Origin: Paracoccaceae bacterium
Lineage (GTDB): Bacteria > Pseudomonadota > Alphaproteobacteria > Rhodobacterales > Rhodobacteraceae
Direction: 5' to 3'
NCBI GenBank assembly: GCA_027080755.1
Contig: JALWQC010000048.1
Location: forward strand, 1-9,020
Length of the DNA: 9,020 nucleotides
Positions 1 through 5,867 of the stretch are shown here, piece by piece. A model generated the notes under the pieces. It worked only from the letters and a program-made list of their open reading frames with translations, was not told where the DNA came from and did not search any database. Within the stretch, counting starts at the first letter, position 1, and each line of letters begins with the position of its first letter. The translations under genes and the position numbers were made by a program.

Positions 1-356
1 GCCAGCACCAGTAGGCGCCCCGAGCAGCCCCGCGCCAGAACCATACCGACCCCGAACATCAAGCCGCCGATTATGGCCCCCGAGATAGAACCGGGAACCG
101 CAAGAATGCGCGCATCGTCCAGCGAGATCAGCCCCAGCACCTGCGCCCCCTGCGTCCAGAACAGCGCCGTTGCGAATGTCAGCAGCCAGACGGCCACCTT
201 CGGCCCGATCCGTCCGCGGGCAAATTCCACCGTTGCCGCGCGCAGACAGAATTGCGAGCGCTGGCCGGCGATTCCGAACACAATGCCCACCACCAGCCCG
301 GCCACCGCCTTGGCGTTGTTTTCCCCAAAATAGTCCAGCATTGCCGCGAAATCCAT
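1..356 (-). CDS. YeeE/YedE-family (TsuA-like) sulfur-compound transporter, N-terminal part, cut by left edge
   Basis: Reading down from the ATG at 354-356 gives about 118 residues before the window ends, starting MDFAAMLDYFGENNAKAVAG. It is strongly hydrophobic, with membrane segments near residues 17-31, 52-70 and 86-108. Two cysteine motifs stand out: SQFCLRAA (Cys37) and GMVLARGCSGR (Cys111). Paired Cys motifs of this kind are typical of the YeeE/YedE (DUF395) family, in which conserved cysteines along the pore pass thiosulfate or related sulfur species across the inner membrane. The start is supported by a GGAGAGG ribosome binding site about 4 bases upstream. The C-terminal part lies outside the window, so substrate and partner genes (often TusA-like or rhodanese proteins) cannot be judged. 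It diverges from the MFS gene at 479. Family assignment is fairly safe; the exact substrate is inference. Confidence 0.8.
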   Translation of the reverse strand, partial: MDFAAMLDYFGENNAKAVAGLVVGIVFGIAGQRSQFCLRAATVEFARGRIGPKVAVWLLTFATALFWTQGAQVLGLISLDDARILAVPGSISGAIIGGLMFGVGMVLARGCSGRLLVL

Positions 357-415
357 CGGCCTCTCCAATTCCTGATATTCAAAGGCGTGAATAGGTGAAC
401 CCGGCCCCCGCGTCC

Positions 416-429
416 TTGATCTATGTCAG
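416..429. promoter_or_regulatory. Possible FNR/FnrL-type binding site in the divergent transporter intergenic region
   Basis: TTGATCTATGTCAG matches 8 of the 10 specified bases of the FNR-family consensus TTGAT-N4-ATCAA, with a perfect left half-site. Its centre lies about 56 bases before the ATG of the MFS gene. A weak -10-like TAAATC at 447-452 would put the transcription start near 459, leaving the site close to the usual class II activator position. One degenerate site of this length is easily found by chance, so this is only a candidate. Confidence 0.3.
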
Positions 430-478
430 GCTTTATTAAGCTCTCGTAAATCCTGCACCAAGGGAATAGGGTCCCCGC

Positions 479-1720
479 ATGAGGAACATTTTTCGCCCCC
501 GCCACGTGACCATAGAACAAGCCGCCAACCTGCCGCGCTGGCAGCGCCCTGTTACCATGCTGATCGTGATGATGGTGATCCTGACGCTGGCCCATTCCAC
601 ATGGCACGCGCTGCTGAACAACTTCGCGGTAGAGGTCGTGCATTTCAACGGGGTAGAGATCGGCTGGCTGCATACCCTGCGCGAGATCCCCGGTTTTCTG
701 GCCGTGGGGGTGATCGCGATTGTGGCCTATGTGCGTGAACAGATCGTCGGGCTGGTGGCGCTGTTTCTGCTGGGGGTGTCCGTGGCGCTGACGGCGTGGT
801 TTCCCAGTCTGGGCGGCTTGCTGACCATCACGATGCTCAGCTCTTTGGGGTTCCATTATTACGAAACGATTAACCAGTCCTTGCAGCTGCAATGGATCGA
901 AAAGGAAAACGCCCCGCGTATTCTGGGCTGGATCGTGTCGGCGGGCTCTGCGACCTCGCTTGTGATTTACGGGGGGCTGATGCTGGGCTGGGACCGTCTG
1001 CATTTGACCTATAATTCCGTCTATATGCTGACGGGGGGAATTGCCGCGCTGGCAGCGGTGGCCCTGTGGTTCCTGTATCCGCAATTCGAGGCCCCCGTTA
1101 CCCAGCATAAAACCATGGTGCTGCGGCGGCGCTACTGGCTGTATTATGCGTTAACCTTCATGGCCGGCGCGCGGCGGCAGATTTTTATCGTTTTTGCCGC
1201 CTTTATGATGGTAGAGCATTTCCATTTCGAGGTTTCCGACGTCACCGCCCTGTTGTTGCTGAACTACACCGCCAATATTTTCATCGCGCCGCTGGTCGGC
1301 AAGCTGATCGCCCGGGTCGGGGAGCGGCGGGCGCTGATGTTTGAATATACCGGCCTGACCCTGATTTTTCTGGCTTACGGCGGGATATACTATTTCGGTT
1401 GGGGCGTGGTGATCGGTGCGACATTGTATGTGCTGGACCATCTGTTTTTCGCGCTGGCCTTTGCCCTGAAAACCTATTTCCAGAAAATTGCCGACCCCAG
1501 GGATATCGCCCCGACGGCGGCGGTGGCCTTTACCATCAACCACATTGCAGCGGTGTTTTTGCCCGCAGCACTTGGCTATCTGTGGCTTAGCTGGCCGGGG
1601 ATGGTGTTCTGGCTGGCGGCGGGGATGGCGGTTGGCTCGCTGCTGCTGGCGCTGCTGATCCCGCGCCACCCGCGCAAGGGCCACGAGACCGTGTTTTCCC
1701 GCACCCCTATAACGATCTGA
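479..1720 (+). CDS. Major facilitator superfamily (MFS) transporter, substrate unknown
   Basis: This 413-residue protein is almost entirely made of hydrophobic helices, consistent with the 12 transmembrane segments of an MFS permease in the inner membrane. The first helix spans about residues 25-45 after a short cytoplasmic N-terminus. A central basic loop (around 208-219, ending LRRRYW) separates the two six-helix halves. In the second half, GKLIARVGERRAL (274-286) fits the MFS motif A between adjacent helices. Charged residues inside helices, such as Glu129 in HYYETINQSL, may line the substrate path. I do not recognise a subfamily, so export of a drug or uptake of a metabolite are both possible. 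Upstream, AGGGAATAGGG is a weak ribosome binding site, with spacing that fits the ATG at 479. The gene diverges from the sulfur transporter and its last 14 bases overlap the end of soxR tail to tail. Confidence 0.85.
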   Translation: MRNIFRPRHVTIEQAANLPRWQRPVTMLIVMMVILTLAHSTWHALLNNFAVEVVHFNGVEIGWLHTLREIPGFLAVGVIAIVAYVREQIVGLVALFLLGVSVALTAWFPSLGGLLTITMLSSLGFHYYETINQSLQLQWIEKENAPRILGWIVSAGSATSLVIYGGLMLGWDRLHLTYNSVYMLTGGIAALAAVALWFLYPQFEAPVTQHKTMVLRRRYWLYYALTFMAGARRQIFIVFAAFMMVEHFHFEVSDVTALLLLNYTANIFIAPLVGKLIARVGERRALMFEYTGLTLIFLAYGGIYYFGWGVVIGATLYVLDHLFFALAFALKTYFQKIADPRDIAPTAAVAFTINHIAAVFLPAALGYLWLSWPGMVFWLAAGMAVGSLLLALLIPRHPRKGHETVFSRTPITI

Positions 1721-2183
1721 CCCGGGCACCCGTGTCGGGGCTGTCCCCCATCAGATAGCGTGGTCCGGCCCCCTTCTGGCGGGCGCGGTCGGCTGGGTTA
1801 TACAGCGCGCAACTGTCCAGCGACAGGCAGCCGCAGCCGATGCAGCCATCCAGATTGTCGCGCAGTTTCGTCAGGGTTTCGATGCGGCTGTCCAGCTCGG
1901 CGCGGAAGGCGCGGCTGATACGGGCCCAGTCGGCCTTGGTCGGGGCGCGGCCTTGGGGCAGGGTGTCCAGCTCGGCGCGGATTTGCGCGATGGAAAAGCC
2001 GAACTGCTGCGCGATCATCACAAAGGACAGGCGGCGGATGTCGGCGCGCTGGAACCGCCGTTGCCCGCCGGCGTTGCGTTCCGGGTGGATCAGGCCCTCG
2101 GTTTCATAATAGCGGATGGCGGAGACGGACAGGCCGGTGCGCTCTGCCAGATAGCCGATGGATAGCCCGTAAGGTTTTGTCAT
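1707..2183 (-). CDS. soxR: Redox-sensitive MerR-family transcriptional activator SoxR
   Basis: The 158-residue product has a MerR-type winged helix at the N-terminus (LSIGYLAERTGLSVSAIRYY, residues 7-26, then RRFQRADIRRL). A dimerisation helix follows (about 85-112), then the SoxR cluster motif C114-X2-C117-X-C119-X5-C125 in CIGCGCLSLDSC, followed by the typical ALYNPAD. All four cysteines that hold the [2Fe-2S] cluster are present with the spacing known from E. coli SoxR, so the sensor should be functional. SoxR-family proteins bind DNA as dimers and switch on a promoter when redox-cycling compounds or nitric oxide oxidise the cluster. Length is near the family norm. Its start is 23 bases from a SoxR-type operator that faces the divergent VOC gene. 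No soxS-like gene is seen, as expected outside enterics, where SoxR acts directly on effector genes. The ribosome binding site (GGGGG) is weak. Confidence 0.95.
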   Translation of the reverse strand: MTKPYGLSIGYLAERTGLSVSAIRYYETEGLIHPERNAGGQRRFQRADIRRLSFVMIAQQFGFSIAQIRAELDTLPQGRAPTKADWARISRAFRAELDSRIETLTKLRDNLDGCIGCGCLSLDSCALYNPADRARQKGAGPRYLMGDSPDTGARVRSL

Positions 2184-2200
2184 GATGCCCCCGAAAAAAT

Positions 2201-2233
2201 GCTTGACCTAAAGTTAGGTTTAGCAATTACAAC
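2201..2233 (+). promoter_or_regulatory. SoxR operator within a 19-bp-spacer promoter for the VOC gene
   Basis: A TTGACC -35 element (2203-2208) is followed by exactly 19 bases and a TACAAC -10 element (2228-2233). A 19-bp spacer is the hallmark of MerR/SoxR-activated promoters, which are too long for RNA polymerase until the activator twists the DNA. The 18-bp stretch at 2207-2224, CCTAAAGTTAGGTTTAGC, agrees at 13 of 18 positions with the enteric soxS operator CCTCAAGTTAACTTGAGG and sits in the same place relative to the -35. A perfect inner dyad, ACCTAA-AG-TTAGGT (2206-2219), is also present, with outer GCT/AGC arms. The promoter points towards the VOC gene, with a start expected near 2240; the site may also control soxR itself. 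Confidence 0.8.
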
Positions 2234-2273
2234 GAATCCTGTTGAAACACAAACCGGAAAAAAGGGGATGAAA

Positions 2274-2657
2274 ATGACATCTGCAAAACTGGAACACGTC
2301 AACGTAACCGTCAGCGATCCGGCAGCAACCGCGGCGATGCTGCAACAGGTCTTTGGCTGGCACACCCGCTGGCATGGCGATGCGATGAACGGCGGCACGA
2401 CCTATCATGTGGGGAACGCGGACAGCTATGTCGCGCTGTATACGCCGCGGCAGGCGCTGGGCAATCCGCCGGACAGCTATTCCACCCCCGCCAGCCTGAA
2501 CCATATCGGCATCACCGTTGACGATCTGGACGCGGCCGAGGCGCGGGTGAAAGCGGCCGGATTTACCCCCGTCAACCACGGCGATTACGAGCCGGGCCGG
2601 CGGTTCTATTTTCTGGATGCCGACGGGGTGGAATTCGAGGTGGTCAGCTACCGCTGA
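2274..2657 (+). CDS. VOC-superfamily (glyoxalase/bleomycin-resistance fold) protein under SoxR control
   Basis: The 127-residue product contains two beta-alpha-beta-beta-beta modules (about residues 6-57 and 75-126), the fold of glyoxalase I, extradiol dioxygenases and bleomycin-binding proteins. LEHVNV with His8 and LNHIGI with His77 start the two modules; FYFLDADGVEFEVVSY ends the second with Glu122 in the usual metal-ligand place. The first-module acidic ligand is not obvious in SYVALYT, so the protein may bind metal incompletely or act as a binder rather than an enzyme. I chose the ATG at 2274 because AGGGG lies 6 bases upstream; the in-frame ATG at 2268 would add two residues. Any longer start would overlap the promoter itself. 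Its place behind a SoxR promoter and before msrA suggests a role in oxidative or electrophile stress, but the substrate is unknown. Confidence 0.88.
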   Translation: MTSAKLEHVNVTVSDPAATAAMLQQVFGWHTRWHGDAMNGGTTYHVGNADSYVALYTPRQALGNPPDSYSTPASLNHIGITVDDLDAAEARVKAAGFTPVNHGDYEPGRRFYFLDADGVEFEVVSYR

Positions 2658-2685
2658 CTTGCGGTTTGCGGACCTATGTCCTAGC

Positions 2686-2715
2686 GTCGGCCTTCGATGA
2701 AAACCGGAGGCCGGC
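2686..2715 (+). promoter_or_regulatory. RNA hairpin that buries the msrA ribosome binding site
   Basis: GTCGGCCTTCG (2686-2696) can pair along its full length with CGGAGGCCGGC (2705-2715), giving an 11-bp stem with two G-U pairs and an 8-base loop (ATGAAAAC). The right arm contains the whole Shine-Dalgarno sequence GGAGG (2706-2710) and ends directly before the msrA ATG at 2716. No T-run follows, so it is not an intrinsic terminator. The pairing is seen directly; a regulatory role is inference. Confidence 0.5.
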
Positions 2716-3291
2716 ATGAACACCCCAGACACCACCCATTTCGTTAACGGTCGTTCCCTGACCGATTTCCCCGAGGGCCTGCAAAAGGCGATGTTCGCTA
2801 TGGGCTGTTTCTGGGGGGTAGAGCGGATTTTCTGGCAGCAACCCGGGGTCTGGGTCACGATGGTCGGTTACAGTGGCGGGCAGACTGAAAACCCCGGTTA
2901 CGAACAGATCTGCACCGGCACCACCGGCCATGCCGAGGTGGTGCAACTGCTGTTTGATCCGGCGGTTACCAGCTATGAAGCCCTGCTGAAAACCTTCTGG
3001 GAAAACCATGATCCGACGCAGGGGATGCGGCAGGGTAATGATCGTGGCACGCAGTATCGTTCCGCGATTTATACCTTCGACGCGGCGCAGCAGGCCGCGG
3101 CCGGGGACTCGCGCAAGCTGTTCCAGCGGGAACTGGATGCGCGCGGATACGGGGCGATCACCACCGAGATCCGCCCCGCCGGTCCGTTTTATTACGCCGA
3201 AGGGTATCACCAGCAATATCTGGCGAAAAACCCCGACGGCTATTGCGGGATCGGCGGCACGGGGGTGTCCTGCCCGATCGGCCTGTCTTGA
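2716..3291 (+). CDS. msrA: Peptide-methionine (S)-S-oxide reductase MsrA
   Basis: The enzyme reduces the S form of methionine sulfoxide in oxidised proteins and free methionine, using thioredoxin. The 191-residue product carries the MsrA signature GCFWG with catalytic Cys31, then GYSGG (51-55), GHAEVV with the substrate-binding Glu74, and the FWENHDPTQ segment (94-102). The C-terminal [16 protein letters not shown] supplies Cys177 and Cys186, which fit the two recycling cysteines of E. coli-type MsrA. No signal peptide is seen, so it should be cytoplasmic. GGAGG lies 5 bases before the ATG but inside a strong hairpin. Only 58 bases separate it from the VOC gene and I see no terminator, so both probably share the SoxR-controlled transcript. 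No msrB is present here. Confidence 0.95.
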   Translation: MNTPDTTHFVNGRSLTDFPEGLQKAMFAMGCFWGVERIFWQQPGVWVTMVGYSGGQTENPGYEQICTGTTGHAEVVQLLFDPAVTSYEALLKTFWENHDPTQGMRQGNDRGTQYRSAIYTFDAAQQAAAGDSRKLFQRELDARGYGAITTEIRPAGPFYYAEGYHQQYLAKNPDGYCGIGGTGVSCPIGLS

Positions 3292-3336
3292 CCTTGGCGC
3301 GGCATTTGCCTATCGCCTGTTGGAAAGGAGAAACCG

Positions 3337-4206
3337 ATGTCCACATTTACCGCCCTGACAACCCTGCGTGACAAATCCAAGGCCGAGGCGCTGGGCGAGG
3401 CCCTCGAACGGCTGACTCCGGCCCCCACGGGCATCGGGGTTTTCGAGGTCGAGGACGGCTCGCAAACATGGGAGGTCGGCGGGTTTTTTCTGGAACAGCC
3501 GGACGAGGTGGCACTGGACCTGCTGGCCGCCACTTTCGACGCCCGCCCCTTCGCCGTGTCCGAGCTGGAGGATCGCGATTGGGTTGCACAGGTCCGCCGC
3601 GAGCTGACGCCTGTTTACGCCGGCCGTTTCGTGGTTTTTGGTGCCCATGACCGCGACGAAATCCCCGACAACAAGATCAAGATGGAAATAGAGGCCGCGA
3701 TGGCCTTTGGCACCGGACATCACGGCACGACCAAAGGCTGCCTTCTGGCGCTGGACGACCTTGTGACTTCGGGGATGGTGGCGACGAATGTGGCGGATAT
3801 CGGCTCGGGGACGGGGGTTCTGGCGATGGCGGCGGCCTCGGTCTGGCCCTGTGCGACGCTGGCCTCGGATATCGATCCGGTAGCAACGGAAACGGCGCGG
3901 GCCAACATTGCGGCAAACGGGTTGAAGGGGCGGATTTCCTGCCACACGGCGGTCGGGTTCCGCAGCCCCGAGATTCGCCGCGCCGCGCCTTTCGATCTGG
4001 TCTTTGCCAACATCCTTGCCGGCCCGCTGAAACGTCTGGCACCGGATATGGCACGGCATACGGATACGGGCTCGGTCATCATCCTGTCGGGTATTCTGAA
4101 CACGCAGGCGCTGGGCGTCGAGGCGGTTTACAAGGGCTGGGGCTTCCATCGTCTGGCGAAACGGGTGATCGGGGAATGGACGACCCTGACGCTGGAACGG
4201 GGCTGA
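3337..4206 (+). CDS. prmA: Ribosomal protein L11 methyltransferase PrmA
   Basis: PrmA uses S-adenosylmethionine to methylate ribosomal protein L11. This 289-residue protein is close to the E. coli length of 293. An N-terminal L11-recognition region (about 1-65) is followed by a linker containing RDWVAQVRREL (80-90), then the class I methyltransferase core: AFGTGHHGTT (123-132, family-typical), the SAM-binding motif DIGSGTGVLAM (154-164), an acidic end of strand 2 in SDIDP (177-181), and FANILAGPL (223-231), in which Asn225 fits the catalytic-site N-I-L motif of PrmA. AAAGGAG six bases before the ATG is a good ribosome binding site. It follows msrA by 45 bases with no visible terminator, so it may be read from the SoxR promoter as well as from a promoter of its own that I cannot pinpoint. 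Confidence 0.95.
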   Translation: MSTFTALTTLRDKSKAEALGEALERLTPAPTGIGVFEVEDGSQTWEVGGFFLEQPDEVALDLLAATFDARPFAVSELEDRDWVAQVRRELTPVYAGRFVVFGAHDRDEIPDNKIKMEIEAAMAFGTGHHGTTKGCLLALDDLVTSGMVATNVADIGSGTGVLAMAAASVWPCATLASDIDPVATETARANIAANGLKGRISCHTAVGFRSPEIRRAAPFDLVFANILAGPLKRLAPDMARHTDTGSVIILSGILNTQALGVEAVYKGWGFHRLAKRVIGEWTTLTLERG

Positions 4207-4245
4207 CCCCGAAACGCAAAAAGCCGCCCGTTTCGGGGCGGCTTT
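4207..4245. terminator. Bidirectional rho-independent terminator between prmA and the DUF1127 gene, with a competing hairpin
   Basis: AAAGCCGCCC (4220-4229) and GGGCGGCTTT (4236-4245) form a perfect 10-bp GC-rich stem with a 6-base loop. On the minus strand the stem runs into TTTTT, giving a good terminator for the DUF1127 gene; on the plus strand only TTT follows, a weaker one for prmA. A second perfect 10-bp stem, CCCCGAAACG (4207-4216) with CGTTTCGGGG (4229-4238), overlaps the first and cannot form at the same time. It begins immediately after the prmA stop codon. Confidence 0.75.
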
Positions 4246-4266
4246 GCAACATGCTGGCGGGTCGTT

Positions 4267-4494
4267 TTAGAAGTAGCGGCGCAGAACCAGTTCCATCGTG
4301 GTGCTGTGGATCTGGCTGCGTTCCAGGCCGATGTCGGCCAGCTGGCGGTCCGACAGGCGGGAAAGCATGGTTTCGGTTTTGCGGGCCAGGTTCCAGGCCT
4401 TGAATTTGGCAACGGCTGTGTCGAACAGGTTGACGATCTGCAGGGTTGCAACGGCGCCAAACGGCACGGGACGGGATGTTTCGATAATGGCCAT
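4267..4494 (-). CDS. DUF1127 (YjiS-like) small protein
   Basis: The 75-residue protein starts MAIIETSRPVPFGAVATL and has the DUF1127 core in its second half: a basic, aromatic helix (AKFKAWNLARK, about 29-39) followed by LSRLSDRQLADIGLERSQI (44-62). This arginine-rich helical pattern is well known in short alphaproteobacterial proteins; some members in Rhodobacter relatives have been linked to RNA binding and stress-dependent RNA turnover. Whether that holds here is inference. The start fits a GGAG ribosome binding site (complement of 4502-4505) about 7 bases upstream. The gene is monocistronic, convergent with prmA and divergent from ruvC, and ends 21 bases before the shared terminator. I could not identify a convincing promoter. 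Confidence 0.88.
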   Translation of the reverse strand: MAIIETSRPVPFGAVATLQIVNLFDTAVAKFKAWNLARKTETMLSRLSDRQLADIGLERSQIHSTTMELVLRRYF

Positions 4495-4579
4495 TGGGGC
4501 GCTCCATAATCTATAGGGTTTGGCGTGATTGCCTTTGATGCGGGGTATCTAGGCCCGCGCCGGCCAAACAACAATCGCT

Positions 4580-4627
4580 ATGATTGCATGCCCCGTATGC
4601 GCGCCCTGCATGGATGGGTGCAATCAT
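4580..4627. repeat. Interrupted inverted repeat between the DUF1127 gene and ruvC
   Basis: ATGATTGCA (4580-4588) and TGCAATCAT (4619-4627) are perfect 9-bp inverted copies separated by 30 bases. Further GATTG/CAATC copies lie at 4527-4531 and 4572-4576, the latter forming a small CAATC-gctat-GATTG dyad with the left arm. The repeat sits in the 195-bp divergent gap, upstream of both genes, so it could be an operator or a leader structure; no known regulator's site is recognised. Confidence 0.45.
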
Positions 4628-4630
4628 CGC

Positions 4631-4660
4631 TTGGCAGATGTTCTTGTTTCGTGCTATCGC
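4631..4660 (+). promoter_or_regulatory. Candidate LexA-controlled promoter of ruvCAB
   Basis: GTTC-TTGTTTC-GTGC (4640-4654) matches seven of the eight defined bases of the alphaproteobacterial SOS box GTTC-N7-GTTC. It lies between a good -35 element, TTGGCA (4631-4636), and a poor -10-like TATCGC (4655-4660, 18-bp spacer), so bound LexA would block the polymerase. ruvCAB is an established SOS target in several bacteria, which raises the prior. The box and -35 are seen; the -10 is weak. Confidence 0.55.
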
Positions 4661-4689
4661 TAGCATGTTATTGAAACAGGAGGCCGCAC

Positions 4690-5196
4690 ATGCGGGTAAT
4701 CGGGATTGATCCGGGGCTACGGCGAATGGGCTGGGGCATTGTGGATGTGGACGGCTCGCGGATTGCCCATGTGGCCAACGGCACCTGCCAATCGGTCGGC
4801 ACGGATCTGGCCTATCGTCTTAGCAGCCTGTTCGACCAGCTAAGCGCCGTCTTCGCGCAATTCGCCCCCGAAACGGCGGCGGTGGAAAAGACCTTTGTCA
4901 ACAAGGACGGGGTCGGCACGCTGAAGCTGGGGCAGGCGCGCGGGATTGCCATGCTGGTGCCGGCACAGGCGGGGCTGGAGGTGGCGGAATACGCGCCCAA
5001 TTCCGTCAAGAAGGTGGTTGTCGGCGTTGGACATGCGGACAAGGCGCAGGTGGAACATATGGTTAAAATGCAGATGCCGGGGGTCGTGATCAACGGGCCG
5101 GATGCCGCCGATGCCCTGGCGATTGCCATGTGCCACGCGCACCACGCCCGTTTTGCCGGACGGCTGGAAGCGGCTTTGGAAAGGGCGGGGGCATGA
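4690..5196 (+). CDS. ruvC: Holliday junction resolvase RuvC
   Basis: RuvC is the endonuclease that cuts Holliday junctions symmetrically during recombinational repair. The 168-residue product (E. coli: 173) has the RNase H-like fold with four acidic metal ligands in place: Asp7 in [12 protein letters not shown], Glu66 in AAVEKTFV, and Asp138 and Asp141 in [16 protein letters not shown]. The segment [18 protein letters not shown] (104-121) is the family-typical conserved stretch, with basic residues suited to junction binding. AGGAGG lies 7 bases before the ATG. It is the first gene of a ruvC-ruvA-ruvB operon; its stop overlaps the ruvA start as ATGA, indicating translational coupling. A candidate SOS box stands about 40 bases upstream. 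Confidence 0.97.
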   Translation: MRVIGIDPGLRRMGWGIVDVDGSRIAHVANGTCQSVGTDLAYRLSSLFDQLSAVFAQFAPETAAVEKTFVNKDGVGTLKLGQARGIAMLVPAQAGLEVAEYAPNSVKKVVVGVGHADKAQVEHMVKMQMPGVVINGPDAADALAIAMCHAHHARFAGRLEAALERAGA

Positions 5197-5864
5197 TTGG
5201 CAAGGTGACAGGGCGGCTGGATTACCGCAGCAACGATCATGTTCTGATCGACACGGGCGGCGTGGGCTATATCGTCTATTGCAACGAACGCACGCTGGCG
5301 ATGATGCCGGCGGCGGGGGGGATGGTGTCGCTCTATACCGAAATGGTGGTGCGGCAGGATTTCATGCAGCTTTACGGCTTTTCGACGCTGGCGGAACGGG
5401 AATGGCACCGGCTGCTGACCTCGGTTCAGGGGGTCGGGGCCAAGGCGGGGCTGGCGATCCTTGGCACGCTGGGGCCGGAAGGCACGGGGCGCGCGATTGC
5501 GCTGGGCGATGTCGGCGCGATCAAGGCGGCACCCGGGATCGGCCCGAAAATCGCGCAGCGGGTGGCGAATGAACTGAAGGACAAGGCCCCTGCCGTGATG
5601 GCAATGGGGGCAAGCGGGTCGCAGGTGGCCGCGGCGGACGAGGGGATGGTGATCGACACTCCGAAGCCCGCAGCGAAGCCCAAGCCCGTGGTGGTGGACA
5701 GCACCGCGGCCGCGCAGGCCGACGCACTTTCGGCGCTGGTCAATCTGGGCTATGGCACGGGCGATGCAGCCAGCGCGGTGGCCGAGGCTTCGGGCAACGC
5801 ACCGGAGGCGGATTCCGGCGCCCTGATCAAGGCCGCTTTGCGCCTGCTGGCTCCGAAAGGATAG
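5193..5864 (+). CDS. ruvA: Holliday junction branch migration protein RuvA
   Basis: RuvA binds four-way junctions as a tetramer and loads the RuvB motor. The 223-residue product starts [20 protein letters not shown], the typical OB-fold domain I (1-62). Domain II has two helix-hairpin-helix motifs, [14 protein letters not shown] (77-90) and [16 protein letters not shown] (113-128). A long Ala/Pro/Lys-rich linker (about 132-172) leads to the RuvB-binding domain III (175-220, [20 protein letters not shown]). It is about 20 residues longer than E. coli RuvA, and the extra length appears to be in the flexible linker. I chose the start at 5193 because the alignment to the family begins there and the ATG overlaps the ruvC stop; an upstream in-frame ATG at 5130 would add 21 residues of non-family sequence inside ruvC. 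Confidence 0.97.
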   Translation: MIGKVTGRLDYRSNDHVLIDTGGVGYIVYCNERTLAMMPAAGGMVSLYTEMVVRQDFMQLYGFSTLAEREWHRLLTSVQGVGAKAGLAILGTLGPEGTGRAIALGDVGAIKAAPGIGPKIAQRVANELKDKAPAVMAMGASGSQVAAADEGMVIDTPKPAAKPKPVVVDSTAAAQADALSALVNLGYGTGDAASAVAEASGNAPEADSGALIKAALRLLAPKG

Positions 5865-5867
5865 GGT

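Noticed and set aside
179..1108. A 309-codon minus-strand open frame overlapping the MFS gene and the sulfur transporter start
   Set aside because: Composition is His/Gln/Arg-rich without any motif; the plus-strand MFS protein explains the region.
2199..2273. Upstream extension of the VOC gene to an ATG at 2199
   Set aside because: The added codons run through the SoxR operator and -10 element, upstream of the expected transcription start, and resemble no VOC N-terminus.
3310..4149. A 279-codon minus-strand frame opposite prmA
   Set aside because: prmA has all its family motifs on the plus strand; the antisense frame is Arg/His-rich and has no recognisable features.
4510..4515. TATAGA on the minus strand as a -10 element for the DUF1127 gene
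   Set aside because: The transcription start would fall inside the ribosome binding site, and no -35 match lies at the right distance.
5102..5572. A 156-codon plus-strand frame overlapping ruvC and ruvA
   Set aside because: It is a shifted reading of ruvC/ruvA with Gly/Arg-rich sequence and no ribosome binding site.
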